Shown here: positions 12,229 to 20,918 of the stretch, one piece after another
Numbering within the stretch: position 1 is the stretch's first letter
Layout of the letters: each line of letters begins with the position of its first letter
NCBI GenBank assembly: GCA_963707065.1
Contig: CAVPPJ010000058.1
Span: 210,188 to 274,187, forward strand
Length of the DNA stretch: 64,000 nucleotides
Source of the DNA: Palsa-506 sp963707065
GTDB lineage: Bacteria > Actinomycetota > Actinomycetes > Streptosporangiales > Streptosporangiaceae
Direction of reading: 5' to 3'
The notes under the pieces: model-generated
The model's database searches: none
The model's input: only the letters and a program-made list of their open reading frames with translations
What the model was told of the DNA's origin: nothing
Made by a program: the position numbers and the translations under genes

Positions 12229-12729
12229 ATGGCTGATCTGATCGCCATCGGATACCCGGATGAGACGACCGGGGATGCCGCCGCCGAAGAGGCGCGCCGG
12301 CTGGCCCAGGACCTGATCATCCAGCCCGACGCGATCGCGGTGATCGTGCGGGACAAAGAGGGCAAGTACCACGTCCACACCACCCATCACGCGGTCGGCG
12401 CCGGGGCGACCTGGGGCATGTTCTGGGGGTTCCTGTTCGGCCTGCTGTTCTTCATCCCGGTCTTCGGCATGGCCATCGGCGCTGGCATGGGCGCCCTCAT
12501 GGGCAAGGTAGCAAAGACCAGCATCGACAAGCAGTTCCAGGACCAGGTGCGCGGCATGCTGACGCCGGGTACCTCGGCGCTGTTCCTGATGCTGGAGAAG
12601 GTGACCCCGGATAAGGCCATCGACGCGATGAGCAGGTACGGCGGCACCGTGCTGAAGACTTCCCTGTCCAAGCAAGACGAGAAGGAGCTCCAGGAAGCCC
12701 TGCACGGCGACGAGACGGCCGCGCAGTAA
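12229..12729 (+). CDS. DUF1269 family membrane protein
   Basis: A 166-residue protein of unknown function. The N-terminal part (MADLIAIGYPDETTGDAAAEEARRLAQD) and a short beta-rich segment precede a Gly-rich hydrophobic hairpin (WGMFWGFLFGLLFFIPVFGMAIGAGMGALMG, shown here as one region around residues 62-95). A soluble C-terminal domain follows with SALFLMLEKVTPDKAI. This architecture is that of DUF1269. RBS AAAGGAAAGG stands before the ATG. It is divergent from ppk2 with a shared dyad operator, and the SulP gene follows 76 nt later. Its role is unknown; the setting suggests a stress-linked membrane function. Confidence 0.85.
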   Translation: MADLIAIGYPDETTGDAAAEEARRLAQDLIIQPDAIAVIVRDKEGKYHVHTTHHAVGAGATWGMFWGFLFGLLFFIPVFGMAIGAGMGALMGKVAKTSIDKQFQDQVRGMLTPGTSALFLMLEKVTPDKAIDAMSRYGGTVLKTSLSKQDEKELQEALHGDETAAQ

Positions 12730-12805
12730 CTCACGTGAGCCCGCGTCGCAGCCGGCTCCGGCCCCTGAGGCGCACCCAGGTTCGGGTCTCACGACAGGCG
12801 GGCAG

Positions 12806-14533
12806 GTGACAGCGGCACAGCCAGCTGCGGCGCGGGACCGATGGCGCTTTGTGCCGATGGTCGGCTGGATCCGCGGCTATGAGCGTCGCTGGCTCAGGGG
12901 TGATCTCATCGCCGGGGTCGCTGTCGCTGCCTTGATCGTTCCGAAGAACCTCGGCTACGCCGGGATCGCGGGGATTCCGCTGCAGAACGGCCTGTACGCG
13001 GCAGCGGCCGGCGCGATCCTCTATGCGGTCTTCGGGACGAGCCGGCAGATCTCGACCGGGCCGAGCTCGGGGCTAGCGGCCGTGGCCGCGAGCGCTGTCG
13101 CGGTGGCCGGGGTCAAGGGAATCCAGGACGCGGCGGCCCTGGTCGCGATGATCACGCTTGTTTCCGGGGTGCTGTTCCTTCTGCTCGCGGTGCTCAAGAT
13201 GGGGTGGATCGCGCAGTTCCTATCGCGGGCCGTGGTCACCGGCTTCTTGTTCGGCGCGGCGATCGACGTCGTGATCGGCGAGCTGCCCAAGCTCACCGGG
13301 ACGAAGACCACCGGCTCGAACCCCATCCAGGAGCTGTGGTCCTGGATCGGGACGCTCGGCGATGCCCAGCTGCTGACCGTGATCGTCGGCGCAGCCGCGC
13401 TGGCGGTGGTATTCGGGCTGCGGGTAATCGCGCCGCGCATCCCCGGTGCCCTCGTCCTGGTTGTCGGCGGCCTGGTGGCGTCCTGGCTGTTCGATCTGGG
13501 CGCTCACGGAGTGGCCCTGGTCGGCGAGGTGCCCAGAGGGCTGCCGTCCCTGCAGGTCCCCGACGTCTCGCTGCTGCGGGATCACGCGAGCACGATTGCC
13601 CTCGCGGCGGTGGCGCTGGTTCTGATCGGGTTCTCGCAGACCGCAGGCGACGCCAGGACGTTCGCAGCCAGGCACCGCTATCGCATCGACATCAACCAGG
13701 AATCGGCGGCCCAGGGCATGGCGAACGTCGGCGCCGGCCTGTTCCAGGGAATGCCGGTCTCGACGAGTCTGTCCGCGAGCTCACTGAACGACCATACCGG
13801 CGCGCGCACCGGCTTGGCGTCGCTGACCTCCGGCGTGATAGTCCTGCTCACGCTTCTGGTGCTAGCGCCGCTCTTCTCGAAGCTGCCGAAGCCCGTGCTC
13901 GCTGCCCTGATTATCGAGGCGGTGGTCATGGGGATGATGGACGTGCCCGAGATGCGCCGCCTCGCCCGGGTGCAGCGCTTGGACTTCTGGATCGCGATCG
14001 CGGCGATCATCGGGACGCTGCTGGTCGGCGTGCTGGCCGGGGTGATGATCGGGATCGGACTCTCGCTGATCTGGCTCATCTCCGTGGCGACGCGGCCCCG
14101 AATGCCGCTGCTGGGGCGGGAGCCGGGCACTCAGGCCTTCCGGCAGCTGGATGAGCACCCCGGCGACGAGCGATTCCCCGGGGTGGTGGTCCTCCGGCTG
14201 GACGGTGGCCTGTTCTTCGCCACCTCGGACGCTCTGGAGGACCGGGTCAGGGAGGTCGCATTGTCGACGCCCGGCGTCACCGGGATCGTGCTCGATTGCG
14301 AGGGGATGGACTTCATCGACTCCCAGGGGTCGGCGAAGATGCACGAGATCCTCGATCTCACCGAGCACGCCGAGGTGACCCTGCGGCTGGCCCGGGTCAA
14401 GCCGGCGGTCCGCGAGTTGCTACGCCGCGACGGTGTCCAGGATCGCATCGGCGACGACAAGATCCACGGGAACGTCTATCGGGCCGTGGCGGCGCAGCTG
14501 GCCGCAGACGGCGGCAGCCGCGCAGACCGGTGA
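12806..14533 (+). CDS. SulP-family anion transporter with C-terminal STAS domain
   Basis: Membrane transporter for sulfate, bicarbonate or a related anion, 575 residues. The N-terminal signature (DLIAGVAVAALIVPKNLGYAGIAG region) is characteristic, followed by about 10-12 membrane segments up to residue 430. A STAS domain covers about residues 440-560 and includes the FIDSQGS motif. The start is GTG with AGGCGGG a few bases upstream. Substrate cannot be assigned from sequence. It is on the same strand as the DUF1269 gene and could be co-transcribed. Confidence 0.9.
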   Translation: MTAAQPAAARDRWRFVPMVGWIRGYERRWLRGDLIAGVAVAALIVPKNLGYAGIAGIPLQNGLYAAAAGAILYAVFGTSRQISTGPSSGLAAVAASAVAVAGVKGIQDAAALVAMITLVSGVLFLLLAVLKMGWIAQFLSRAVVTGFLFGAAIDVVIGELPKLTGTKTTGSNPIQELWSWIGTLGDAQLLTVIVGAAALAVVFGLRVIAPRIPGALVLVVGGLVASWLFDLGAHGVALVGEVPRGLPSLQVPDVSLLRDHASTIALAAVALVLIGFSQTAGDARTFAARHRYRIDINQESAAQGMANVGAGLFQGMPVSTSLSASSLNDHTGARTGLASLTSGVIVLLTLLVLAPLFSKLPKPVLAALIIEAVVMGMMDVPEMRRLARVQRLDFWIAIAAIIGTLLVGVLAGVMIGIGLSLIWLISVATRPRMPLLGREPGTQAFRQLDEHPGDERFPGVVVLRLDGGLFFATSDALEDRVREVALSTPGVTGIVLDCEGMDFIDSQGSAKMHEILDLTEHAEVTLRLARVKPAVRELLRRDGVQDRIGDDKIHGNVYRAVAAQLAADGGSRADR

Positions 14534-14679
14534 TCAGCCCGCTGGGGTTGGACGGTAATTCCGCGGCGCCAGCCGCCCCGCATCGTTGACGGCCGACCGC
14601 ATGGCGGCTGCAGCGACGAGCCCGGGTTCATCTGACACGCCGATCGGGCGGGCACGGGCGTTGGCTTGGGAGGCCGCTG

Positions 14680-15006
14680 TCACTTGTCCATGCGGACGGC
14701 GGCGGTGGCTTGGTGATGGTCAGACGGCTCGTCGGGCTGCTGGCCTTCATCGCCGGGCCAGATGCCGGTGAGCCTCCGCGTCCCCTCGGCGGCGCCGCGG
14801 TCGACGGCGGCCTTGACCAGCGCGAAGATCCCGCCCTGCAAGAGCGCGGCCAGCAGGATCTCCCCCCAGCCCCGCCGCTCATCGGTGGGCTTCGGCGCGT
14901 CTCCCCGGCCGATGAGCTTCCAGACCCTCTTGAAGATCAGCCCGGCGAGTAATCCGCCAACCATGCCAGCGATCAGGTCCACCGGCTTGTACAACAACTT
15001 GATCAT
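14680..15006 (-). CDS. DUF4235 family membrane protein
   Basis: A small 108-residue protein common in actinobacteria. Two hydrophobic segments are visible: LIAGMVGGLLAGLIF near the N terminus and EILLAALLQGGIFALVKAAVDRG in the middle, the latter leading into the family-typical end of the membrane part. The tail (residues 82-108) is charged and low in complexity. Function unknown. It lies 116 nt downstream of the next minus-strand small gene and probably shares its transcript. Confidence 0.8.
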   Translation of the reverse strand: MIKLLYKPVDLIAGMVGGLLAGLIFKRVWKLIGRGDAPKPTDERRGWGEILLAALLQGGIFALVKAAVDRGAAEGTRRLTGIWPGDEGQQPDEPSDHHQATAAVRMDK

Positions 15007-15122
15007 CGTCTTCTCCTACCCGCCGGATACCAGCCAGCCCGCCACCAGGCCGACGGCTCAGCAGCGAATACCTCGAAGATCACCTGGCCGCAGCCAAGCC
15101 CATGATCGTCAGTTCTTGGGAA

Positions 15123-15494
15123 CTACCCCGCCAGGCCTCTCGGCCGCCCCGAACGCGCCATCTGCGCGGAGCCCTTGACCGCGCGGCCCTGGCGCTGAGC
15201 CTTGCGCTCCAGGCGCTGGACCTGCCGCTTATTCCAGGCACGCAGGCTTTCCATGGCGCTGACCCGGTTGTCCTGGCCGATCCCCCTCAGCGCGCCCAGC
15301 ACGATCGCGGCCACGGCCACCCTCTCATAGAAGCGGCGGCTACGCAGCACATGACCCACCACGCCTAGCCCGACCAGCCCCAGCGCCAGCTGAGCGTCAA
15401 AACCCGAGTCCTCCGGCTGCGCCGCCGACCGGCTGCTGCCCGTCGTGATGCTGGCTGGTGGCGGCCTCCCGGCACCCTGCCCTGATCTTGACAT
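15123..15494 (-). CDS. Small hypothetical protein, dyad-controlled
   Basis: A 123-residue protein without a recognised domain. A polar N terminus (about 30 residues) precedes a hydrophobic helix (LALGLVGLGVVGHVL), a second one (VAVAAIVLGALRGIG), and then a strongly basic helical stretch (RAWNKRQVQRLERKAQRQGR). The start is supported by GGAGAGGTGAC just upstream of ATG 15494. A perfect dyad operator lies 67 nt upstream at 15562-15579, the same arrangement as other genes of the island. A role in the membrane or with nucleic acids (basic tail) is possible but unproven. Confidence 0.65.
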   Translation of the reverse strand: MSRSGQGAGRPPPASITTGSSRSAAQPEDSGFDAQLALGLVGLGVVGHVLRSRRFYERVAVAAIVLGALRGIGQDNRVSAMESLRAWNKRQVQRLERKAQRQGRAVKGSAQMARSGRPRGLAG

Positions 15495-15561
15495 GTCACC
15501 TCTCCACCCTGAAGCGCCCGCCCCACACTCCTAGCCTGCCACGCGATGAGGCTTCCTGGCA

Positions 15562-15579
15562 TCACCCCCGAGGGGGTGA
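15562..15579 (-). promoter_or_regulatory. Dyad operator, copy d
   Basis: Minus-strand reading TCACCCCCTCGGGGGTGA: perfect inverted repeat with 7-bp arms. It lies 67 nt upstream of the 123-residue small gene (start 15494). The tail reads TGCCAG, a poor match to GGACA. Confidence 0.55.
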
Positions 15580-15722
15580 CCTCGTTCCTCGGCGGACGAG
15601 GTTCACTCCTGCCCCGTCTTCCCGGCAACGGTCGGGGTGGCCGATCATCCTTGGAGACCAGGTCGGCGATGACGGCGAGCTGCCGGAGCAGAGGTTCCGG
15701 AGGGGAGCGAGGACGGGTGTTG

Positions 15723-16346
15723 TTAACGCGATTCCCCGCTAGCCTCGGCGGTGCCTGCCAACAGCCTGCGGGCCTTGCGGCGGCGGAAATACCTTGCCGC
15801 GAGCATGGCGCACCCGGCCGCGATCGCCAGCCCGGCCACTAGTGCGCCCAGGCTGCCCCCGTCCTGCTCGCCGGACGAGACCTTGCCCGCGCCGTAGGCG
15901 GCGGGCCCGACCGACAGCACGTACACGGCACCGGCGATGAAGTTCCAGACCACGAACTGGGAGTACTTCATCCTGAGAATGCCGGAGACTATGGTCGAGG
16001 TGAAGAAGACGGCCAGGCGTCCCCATTTCGCGTAGACCGCCGCTGCCTTGTCGAGGACTTTCTGCCGCCCCTCCTGCCTGCGCCCAGGATGGTCCAGGAG
16101 CTCACGGCCCCACCGGTCGCCGATGCTGTAACCGGCGAGACCGCCGGCCTCGGCGCCCAGCGTTGCCACGATCAGTACGGCAAAGATGTTGAGCTTTCCT
16201 TGGCTGGCCAGCACAGCGGCCCAGCCCACGACCGCCGCCCCGATGGCCGGTATTCCGGCGAACGCCAGCGCCATCAGCGCGAAGATGGCCAGGTAGGCCC
16301 ACCCGCCATACTCGGCCGCCGACGGGGCCGCTGCGATTATGTGCAT
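15723..16346 (-). CDS. DedA/VTT-domain membrane protein
   Basis: An integral membrane protein of 207 residues. The N-terminal hydrophobic block leads into the family segment GAEAGGLAGYSIGDRWGRE, followed by KVLDKAAAVYAKWGRLAVFFTSTI and WNFIAGAVYVLSVGPAAYGAG, which match the VTT/DedA fold in order. It ends with a basic tail (RYFRRRKARR). DedA proteins are linked to lipid scrambling and envelope stress, but the substrate of this one is unknown. ATG 16346 has a GAGG 8 nt upstream. It is a single-gene unit on the minus strand. Confidence 0.78.
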   Translation of the reverse strand: MHIIAAAPSAAEYGGWAYLAIFALMALAFAGIPAIGAAVVGWAAVLASQGKLNIFAVLIVATLGAEAGGLAGYSIGDRWGRELLDHPGRRQEGRQKVLDKAAAVYAKWGRLAVFFTSTIVSGILRMKYSQFVVWNFIAGAVYVLSVGPAAYGAGKVSSGEQDGGSLGALVAGLAIAAGCAMLAARYFRRRKARRLLAGTAEASGESR

Positions 16347-16639
16347 TTTGGATGCCTCGAGGCTGTTGGCTGCCGGTCGCCGTGCACCTTAACGATCACC
16401 GGCAGAACGGATGGCGCGCCTCACCCGCACCGGATGGTACGCCCACGCGCCAGCGGTCGCCACCCGCTGGCACTTTTCGCGTTCGGCACGCCCGTAGAGA
16501 CCCACTGAGGCGGCGGATTGTGGCGGAGGCGAGGGCTCAGCTGCTCTCTCTGCGGGCGGATTTGCAAGGAGCTTCAATGTGCCACATGGTGACGCGGCAA
16601 TACGAGCCACGGGCAACAATTCGGCGCCATCGCCAGGCG

Positions 16640-17293
16640 TCACTCCCGGGCATCCGGCCACTGGGAAAGCCACTCCGCATAGGACCTGGAGTCATCCGTG
16701 CCTGGCTCCAGCCCGCCCGGCATGGCCTCGGCGAACACGAGCGCGGCGGTGGCCGCGAGTTCACCCCGGAGCTGGCCGGCGGGACCGGTCGCTTCGAGCC
16801 CAAGGGACCACCAGGCCTCGCCGCGCATGCGGACTTCGGTGAGTTCCACCTCGCACCGCAGCTCCTTGCCCGCACCGGGGGCGCGTGCCGACATCCGTCC
16901 GCTGGCCAGTGCGAACCGGCTGATTCGCCGCTTCTTGCGCACCGGCCTCCAACCAGCCTGGTCAGCGCTGTCCTGGCTGCGGGGATCACAGGGAAAGGAC
17001 CACTTCTGCCAGGACTCCATGCGACCACGGGCGCGGCCTGCCACCTCGAGGATTCCCGGGCTGCCGCGGTACACCTTCACATCAAATGCCGCGCCCCCGC
17101 GGACCTTCACGGACAGCCCGCGCAAATGCGGATCAAGGAGATAGGAGTCCTCGCGTGACTCCATCCGAGCCGGGAAGCGCCCGAACCATCCGGCCACCGC
17201 ATTATCCAGCTGGCCCGGGAAAATCCAGCGCACCTCAAGGCTGCGGATTCCTTCGGTCACTGGGTGCTCAGGCAGTGCAGCAGTCATCGTCAC
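16640..17293 (-). CDS. Hypothetical protein, possibly CYTH-like
   Basis: A 217-residue soluble protein with alternating beta-strand character. Strand-like pieces EVRWIFPG, DSYLLDP, LSVKVRGG, FDVKVYRG and ILEVAGRARGRMESWQKW recall the charged barrel strands of CYTH (triphosphate tunnel) proteins, but I cannot confirm the family or an active site. The start ATG 17293 has GGAGCAGGTGACG before it. A small possible gene (17268-17495) overlaps its start by 26 nt and could be translationally coupled. It forms part of the stress island by position. Confidence 0.6.
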   Translation of the reverse strand: MTMTAALPEHPVTEGIRSLEVRWIFPGQLDNAVAGWFGRFPARMESREDSYLLDPHLRGLSVKVRGGAAFDVKVYRGSPGILEVAGRARGRMESWQKWSFPCDPRSQDSADQAGWRPVRKKRRISRFALASGRMSARAPGAGKELRCEVELTEVRMRGEAWWSLGLEATGPAGQLRGELAATAALVFAEAMPGGLEPGTDDSRSYAEWLSQWPDARE

Positions 17294-17495
17294 CTGCTCC
17301 TGACCTTCCCGGGTGCTGCCAGCCGCGCGCCCGGTCGATCAGTTCGCCTGGGCGCTCTTCGGCCAGCTTGAGCGAGCCCGGGTCCCCGGTGCCCTCTGCG
17401 TCCGCCCATCCACCGCACGCCGCCAGCAACCCTCGATCGCGGGACGGCCAGCAGGCAGACGGCTCCAGCGTCCTGATCTGCACGAGATCAGTCAT
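17268..17495 (-). CDS. Possible small protein upstream of the CYTH-like gene
   Basis: A 75-residue open frame with mainly G or C in third codon positions, overlapping the start of the downstream gene by 26 nt. No domain is recognised. It ends in DDDCCTA. The ribosome site is weak (GCAGG next to the ATG). The nearest operator is dyad copy e, about 280 nt upstream in matching orientation. It could equally be a chance frame in the leader of the next gene. Confidence 0.3.
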   Translation of the reverse strand: MTDLVQIRTLEPSACWPSRDRGLLAACGGWADAEGTGDPGSLKLAEERPGELIDRARGWQHPGRSGAGDDDCCTA

Positions 17496-17774
17496 CCTGC
17501 TGCGGGTAGCGGCGCCACGAGATGCCTATGAAGCACTTCAAGCCCGAGGCCGGTGATCCGGTGTACGAGGCCGCAGAGGGCTGCCCTGATCTGGCAGCTG
17601 GCGCCAAGGTTTGTCGTGCCCGGGCTCGAATTCGCAGTCGTCAAGTCGCGCGCAGCGTGGTGCACGCCTGGCCAGTAAAAGTGATCTCATACGCATGTGG
17701 TCGCACCCAAGAGACGCCTCGCGGTCTGCTCGTTCAGCGTGCCGCCAGCGTGCCTGAGGGCTGAGTCTGCGTCA

Positions 17775-17792
17775 TCACCCATCCGAGGGTGA
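17775..17792 (-). promoter_or_regulatory. Dyad operator, copy e
   Basis: Minus-strand reading TCACCCTCGGATGGGTGA, then TGACGCA. Perfect 6-bp arms and the TCGGA core point leftward, where the first open frame starts at 17495. A target gene between 17495 and 17770 was not identified. Confidence 0.55.
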
Positions 17793-17962
17793 CCCCGGGA
17801 CCCCGGCAGCGATGATCTGGCGCTGACCCGGCCCGCTTCTGGCCCGGCTTTATCGAAGCTCCCGGGCTGTGCCGCCGGGATTCGGCACCGATGCCGCCGA
17901 CCTGCTCGCGACGGATGGCGTTATGTCGGCCGACGCGCCGCAAAGCCGCCGGGCGAGCGGGA

Positions 17963-17980
17963 TCACCCTCGGAAGGGTGA
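17963..17980 (+). promoter_or_regulatory. Dyad operator, copy f
   Basis: TCACCCTCGGAAGGGTGA followed by GGACAGC, identical in core and first tail bases to the copy at 455-472. It lies 146 nt upstream of the membrane-protein gene at 18127. Confidence 0.6.
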
Positions 17981-18126
17981 GGACAGCCCGAGACGGCTCG
18001 AACAGGATCTGGAAAAGCGTCCCGAACAGGAGCGGGAGCAGGCGACGGTTACGCGTCGATATGCCGCCCTGTGTTCTTCGGGCACGCCAAGAGCGCAATA
18101 CCAGCGTCCTGAGGAAAGGATCGACC

Positions 18127-18513
18127 ATGGATAGGCGTGGTGGAGGGTGGGTAATGTTCGCGGCCATCGTGCTGGGGGTGGCGGGCATCATGCGGATCTT
18201 CGACGCGATCTGGGCTTTCAGCTATCACGGGGTGTTGCCGGAGAATCTCCAGGGTGCGATCTTCGGGCATAGCCTCAAGACTTACGGCTGGGTTTATCTC
18301 GTTGTGGCAGCCGTGCTCATCGTGTGTGCGTTCCTGGTGCTCAGCGGGTCGCAAGTGGGCCGGTGGGTCGGGATAACGGCCGGCGCTATCGGGTGCATCA
18401 GCGCCATCTGGTGGATGCCCTACTACCCGATCTGGTCACTGACCTACATTGCCATTGGCGCCTTCGTGATCTACGCGCTCGCTGCGTACGGAGGTAAAGC
18501 CGAAGCGGCATAG
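18127..18513 (+). CDS. Small four-helix membrane protein (DUF7144-like)
   Basis: A 128-residue protein with four hydrophobic segments: VMFAAIVLGVAGIMRIFDAIWAF, a second around YGWVYLVVAAVLIVCAFLVL, a third around GRWVGITAGAIGCISAIWW, and a final one around LTYIAIGAFVIYALAAY. The loop with GHSLKTYGW is typical of small actinobacterial stress-cluster membrane proteins of this type. ATG 18127 is preferred over the longer open frame because AGGAAAGGATC stands directly upstream. Function unknown. It stands alone behind dyad copy f. Confidence 0.78.
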   Translation: MDRRGGGWVMFAAIVLGVAGIMRIFDAIWAFSYHGVLPENLQGAIFGHSLKTYGWVYLVVAAVLIVCAFLVLSGSQVGRWVGITAGAIGCISAIWWMPYYPIWSLTYIAIGAFVIYALAAYGGKAEAA

Positions 18514-18650
18514 CGCGGCAGACGGCGCGATCTTCTTGGCGCTCGCGTCCGGCAGTCTCGTCCACGAACTACCAGGTGCTGAGCTTTCGCCATCCCCCGG
18601 CCAGATCCGGATGCTGGCGGCTGGGCGGACCGTGAGTGTGTCAGGCCTGC

Positions 18651-20120
18651 CTAGATTTCGGTGGTGGCTTGGGCTCTGCCGTCCTTGACGGCGTTCTGGA
18701 GCGCGGCGTAGTCGTGTTCGTTCTGGTCGGCGTAGGTTTCGGCGAAGTCGGCGATGGCCTGGTCGAATTTGGCGGAGCCGCCGAGGTAGGCGGCCAGCGC
18801 GATGCGGTCACCGGAGCGGGCGTGCGCCCGGGCGAGGGTCCAGCCGCACAACCCGGCGTACAGCGTCATGCCGACGGGGAGCATCTGCTCGATCGGCACG
18901 GAGAACTTCCAGTCCCGCAGCTGCCGGACGTAGAAGTCGCGGTCCATCCCGTCGACGGGGTTGGCGACGCGGGTCCAGCCCAGGAAGATGTCGCTTTGGG
19001 CCTGCATCAGGTGCTGCCCGGCGACCACGCGCTCGCCCTGGTTGTTGTGCTGGCTGCGCCCGCAGTAGCCGGCCAGGACCGAGGGCTGGGCTTCCTTGGC
19101 TTGCAGGAACAACGGCTCGACGCCGTCGGCGGCGTCCATCAGCACGACCCAGGCGCGGGTGCCGACACTGCCGACGCCGACGACCTTGCGGGCCACCTGG
19201 ACCAGCGTGAATTGCCTGAGCAGGTGGCGCCGGTCGGACTGCAGGGTGCGCCGGTATTTGGCCAGAATGGCGCGCAGCTGGTCATACAGCTCGGCGGCCT
19301 GCACGCCGGCGAAGATTTCTTCGACCGGGACGATCGTCGGCGGGGTGCTGATGATCCGCCGCCGCCCGTCCACGATGGTGGTGAGCTTGCCTAGTGCCTG
19401 GGTGCTGTCCCGGGTGTGGGCCTTGGCCAGCAGCTTCTCGGCGGCCTTGAACCTTTTCGCATCGACCTGGGACCGGAACTCGGCGAGGGCAGGCTCGATG
19501 TCCAGGTGGGCGTACCAGACGTCCAGGAAGGGCTGCTGCGCGAAGCCGCGCATCGCCGTCCGGTAGCCCTCGGCCGCCGCAAGGGCGATCTTGCGGCGGG
19601 CCTTGGCCGGGAACCCGCTGTCGCGTCCGGCCACGGCGAAGCTTGCGGCCAGTCGCTTGACGTCCCATTCGAACGGGCCGGGCAGGGTCTCGTCGAAGTC
19701 GTTGACGTCGAAGACCAGCCGCCGCTCCGGTGAGGCGAACGCGCCGAAGTTGGACAGGTGCGCGTCCCCGCACAGCTGCACCCGCAGCCCTGAGGCGGGC
19801 GTGGTGGCCAGGTCCGCCGCCATCGGCAGCGCCGCTCCCCGGTAGAACGTGAACGGCGATACCAGCATCCGGCCGTGCCGCACCGGCACCAGCTCCGGTA
19901 CCCGCGACTCGCCCTGGCCCAGCAGCAGCCCGACCGGATCCCGCGAAGCACCGGGCCGGAACTCGCTATGGGACTCCAGCGGAGCCGCCGCCCGGGCATC
20001 CTTGCCCCGCGCCACCCGGTCCGCCCGGCTCAGCGGCTCCGCCGCGGCCCGCCCCGGACCCCGGCCAGACACTTGGGTAGCAGACTTGCCCTTTGCCGCA
20101 CGATCAGCCGTCACCGTCAT
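18651..20120 (-). CDS. DUF2252 family protein (kinase-like fold)
   Basis: A 489-residue cytoplasmic protein. The family signature is very clear: VPVRHGRMLVSPFTFYRGAA, then QLCGDAHLSNFG and VFDVNDFDETLPGPFEWDVKRLA. The GDAHLSNFG and NDFDE motifs resemble the catalytic HGD..N and DFD motifs of the aminoglycoside-phosphotransferase/kinase fold, so a phosphotransfer activity is possible; substrate unknown. A basic N terminus of about 45 residues precedes the domain. ATG 20120 is chosen over GTG 20126 because GGGAGGG lies 8 nt before it. No dyad was seen in front of it. Confidence 0.85.
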   Translation of the reverse strand: MTVTADRAAKGKSATQVSGRGPGRAAAEPLSRADRVARGKDARAAAPLESHSEFRPGASRDPVGLLLGQGESRVPELVPVRHGRMLVSPFTFYRGAALPMAADLATTPASGLRVQLCGDAHLSNFGAFASPERRLVFDVNDFDETLPGPFEWDVKRLAASFAVAGRDSGFPAKARRKIALAAAEGYRTAMRGFAQQPFLDVWYAHLDIEPALAEFRSQVDAKRFKAAEKLLAKAHTRDSTQALGKLTTIVDGRRRIISTPPTIVPVEEIFAGVQAAELYDQLRAILAKYRRTLQSDRRHLLRQFTLVQVARKVVGVGSVGTRAWVVLMDAADGVEPLFLQAKEAQPSVLAGYCGRSQHNNQGERVVAGQHLMQAQSDIFLGWTRVANPVDGMDRDFYVRQLRDWKFSVPIEQMLPVGMTLYAGLCGWTLARAHARSGDRIALAAYLGGSAKFDQAIADFAETYADQNEHDYAALQNAVKDGRAQATTEI

Positions 20121-20300
20121 GACCACTACCCTCCCGTGCCCGCGACATGATGCCGCTGGCTGGTACGCACCATGGATGGCTCCCCAATGCTGGTCTCAGG
20201 TAAGCACGAGCGCTCAGGGCCCGCATCCCCCAGGGTGAAAATGCAAGGGTAGCAAAAATGGCATTCGCGGCTGCGGCGCGGCCAAGACCGCCCGGCCGGT

Positions 20301-20918
20301 TCAGCGGTGGACCGCGGCGAACAGCGCCGTATACGACCGGACCAGGGCGGCCCGCTCCACGGCGAGCAGGGAGCTGTGTGGGTGGCTGCCCCGGGCGACC
20401 CATTGGTCGGAGATATCCATCGCCTGGCAGCGGTGGACCGCCGCCGGGCGGACATCGCATTCCGCCACCCCGAACACGAATGCATACAGGCGTGCGAGCG
20501 CATCAACCAGCTCAGCACGTGCGCCCGGAACCCCCTGCTGAGCTTCCCGGTGGACGCGCCACCACTCGACCTCAAGCCGCGCCGATTCCGCCGGATCCTG
20601 CGGTTGGCCATAGGCGGCCCCGACCAGCGCATAGAACCGCCGCATGAATCGCTGGGCCCGCTCTGGATCGTTGGCCGGAACCGGCGCCCACAATTGGATG
20701 GCCCGCAGCGCAAACCAGGCTGCGCGCACCGTAGCCGGCCAGCTCAGCCCAAGCCCGGCGCGGACCAGGCCAACCGCCGCGATCAGAAGCCTGAGCCAAC
20801 GCCGGCGATAGTAAGCGACCCAGGCGGCACACTCCAGGCCCGCGACGCGGGACGGATCGAAGGACCGCAGCCGACCGGGCGATGACCGCGCCCAGCTGAT
20901 CCGCTCGTCGCTGTCCAT
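20301..20918 (-). CDS. Hypothetical protein, mostly helical
   Basis: A 205-residue protein not assigned to a family. It has an Arg-rich middle N-terminal part (AAWVAYYRRRWLRLL), an amphipathic hydrophobic segment (LLIAAVGLVRAGLGLSWPATVRAAWFAL) and a helical C-terminal half (RFMRRFYALVGAAYG, LEVEWWRVHREAQ, LVDALARLYAFVFG). It may be peripherally membrane-bound. It lies upstream of the DUF2252 gene on the same strand with a 180-nt gap. Confidence 0.6.
   Translation of the reverse strand: MDSDERISWARSSPGRLRSFDPSRVAGLECAAWVAYYRRRWLRLLIAAVGLVRAGLGLSWPATVRAAWFALRAIQLWAPVPANDPERAQRFMRRFYALVGAAYGQPQDPAESARLEVEWWRVHREAQQGVPGARAELVDALARLYAFVFGVAECDVRPAAVHRCQAMDISDQWVARGSHPHSSLLAVERAALVRSYTALFAAVHR

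Larger units (their letters stand above)
17496..18126. other. Intergenic stretch holding two dyad operators
   Basis: No convincing gene. Short open frames here (for example 17522-17764 plus, 17734-17943 minus) lack ribosome sites or family features. The stretch contains dyad copies e (minus reading) and f (plus reading), 170 bp apart and pointing away from each other, so it probably holds two divergent promoters. Confidence 0.5.

Noticed and set aside
12772..12789. CACCC-N6-GGGT sequence just upstream of the SulP gene
   Set aside because: Only about 10 of 18 positions match the dyad and the outer arm bases are lost; chance in GC-rich DNA.
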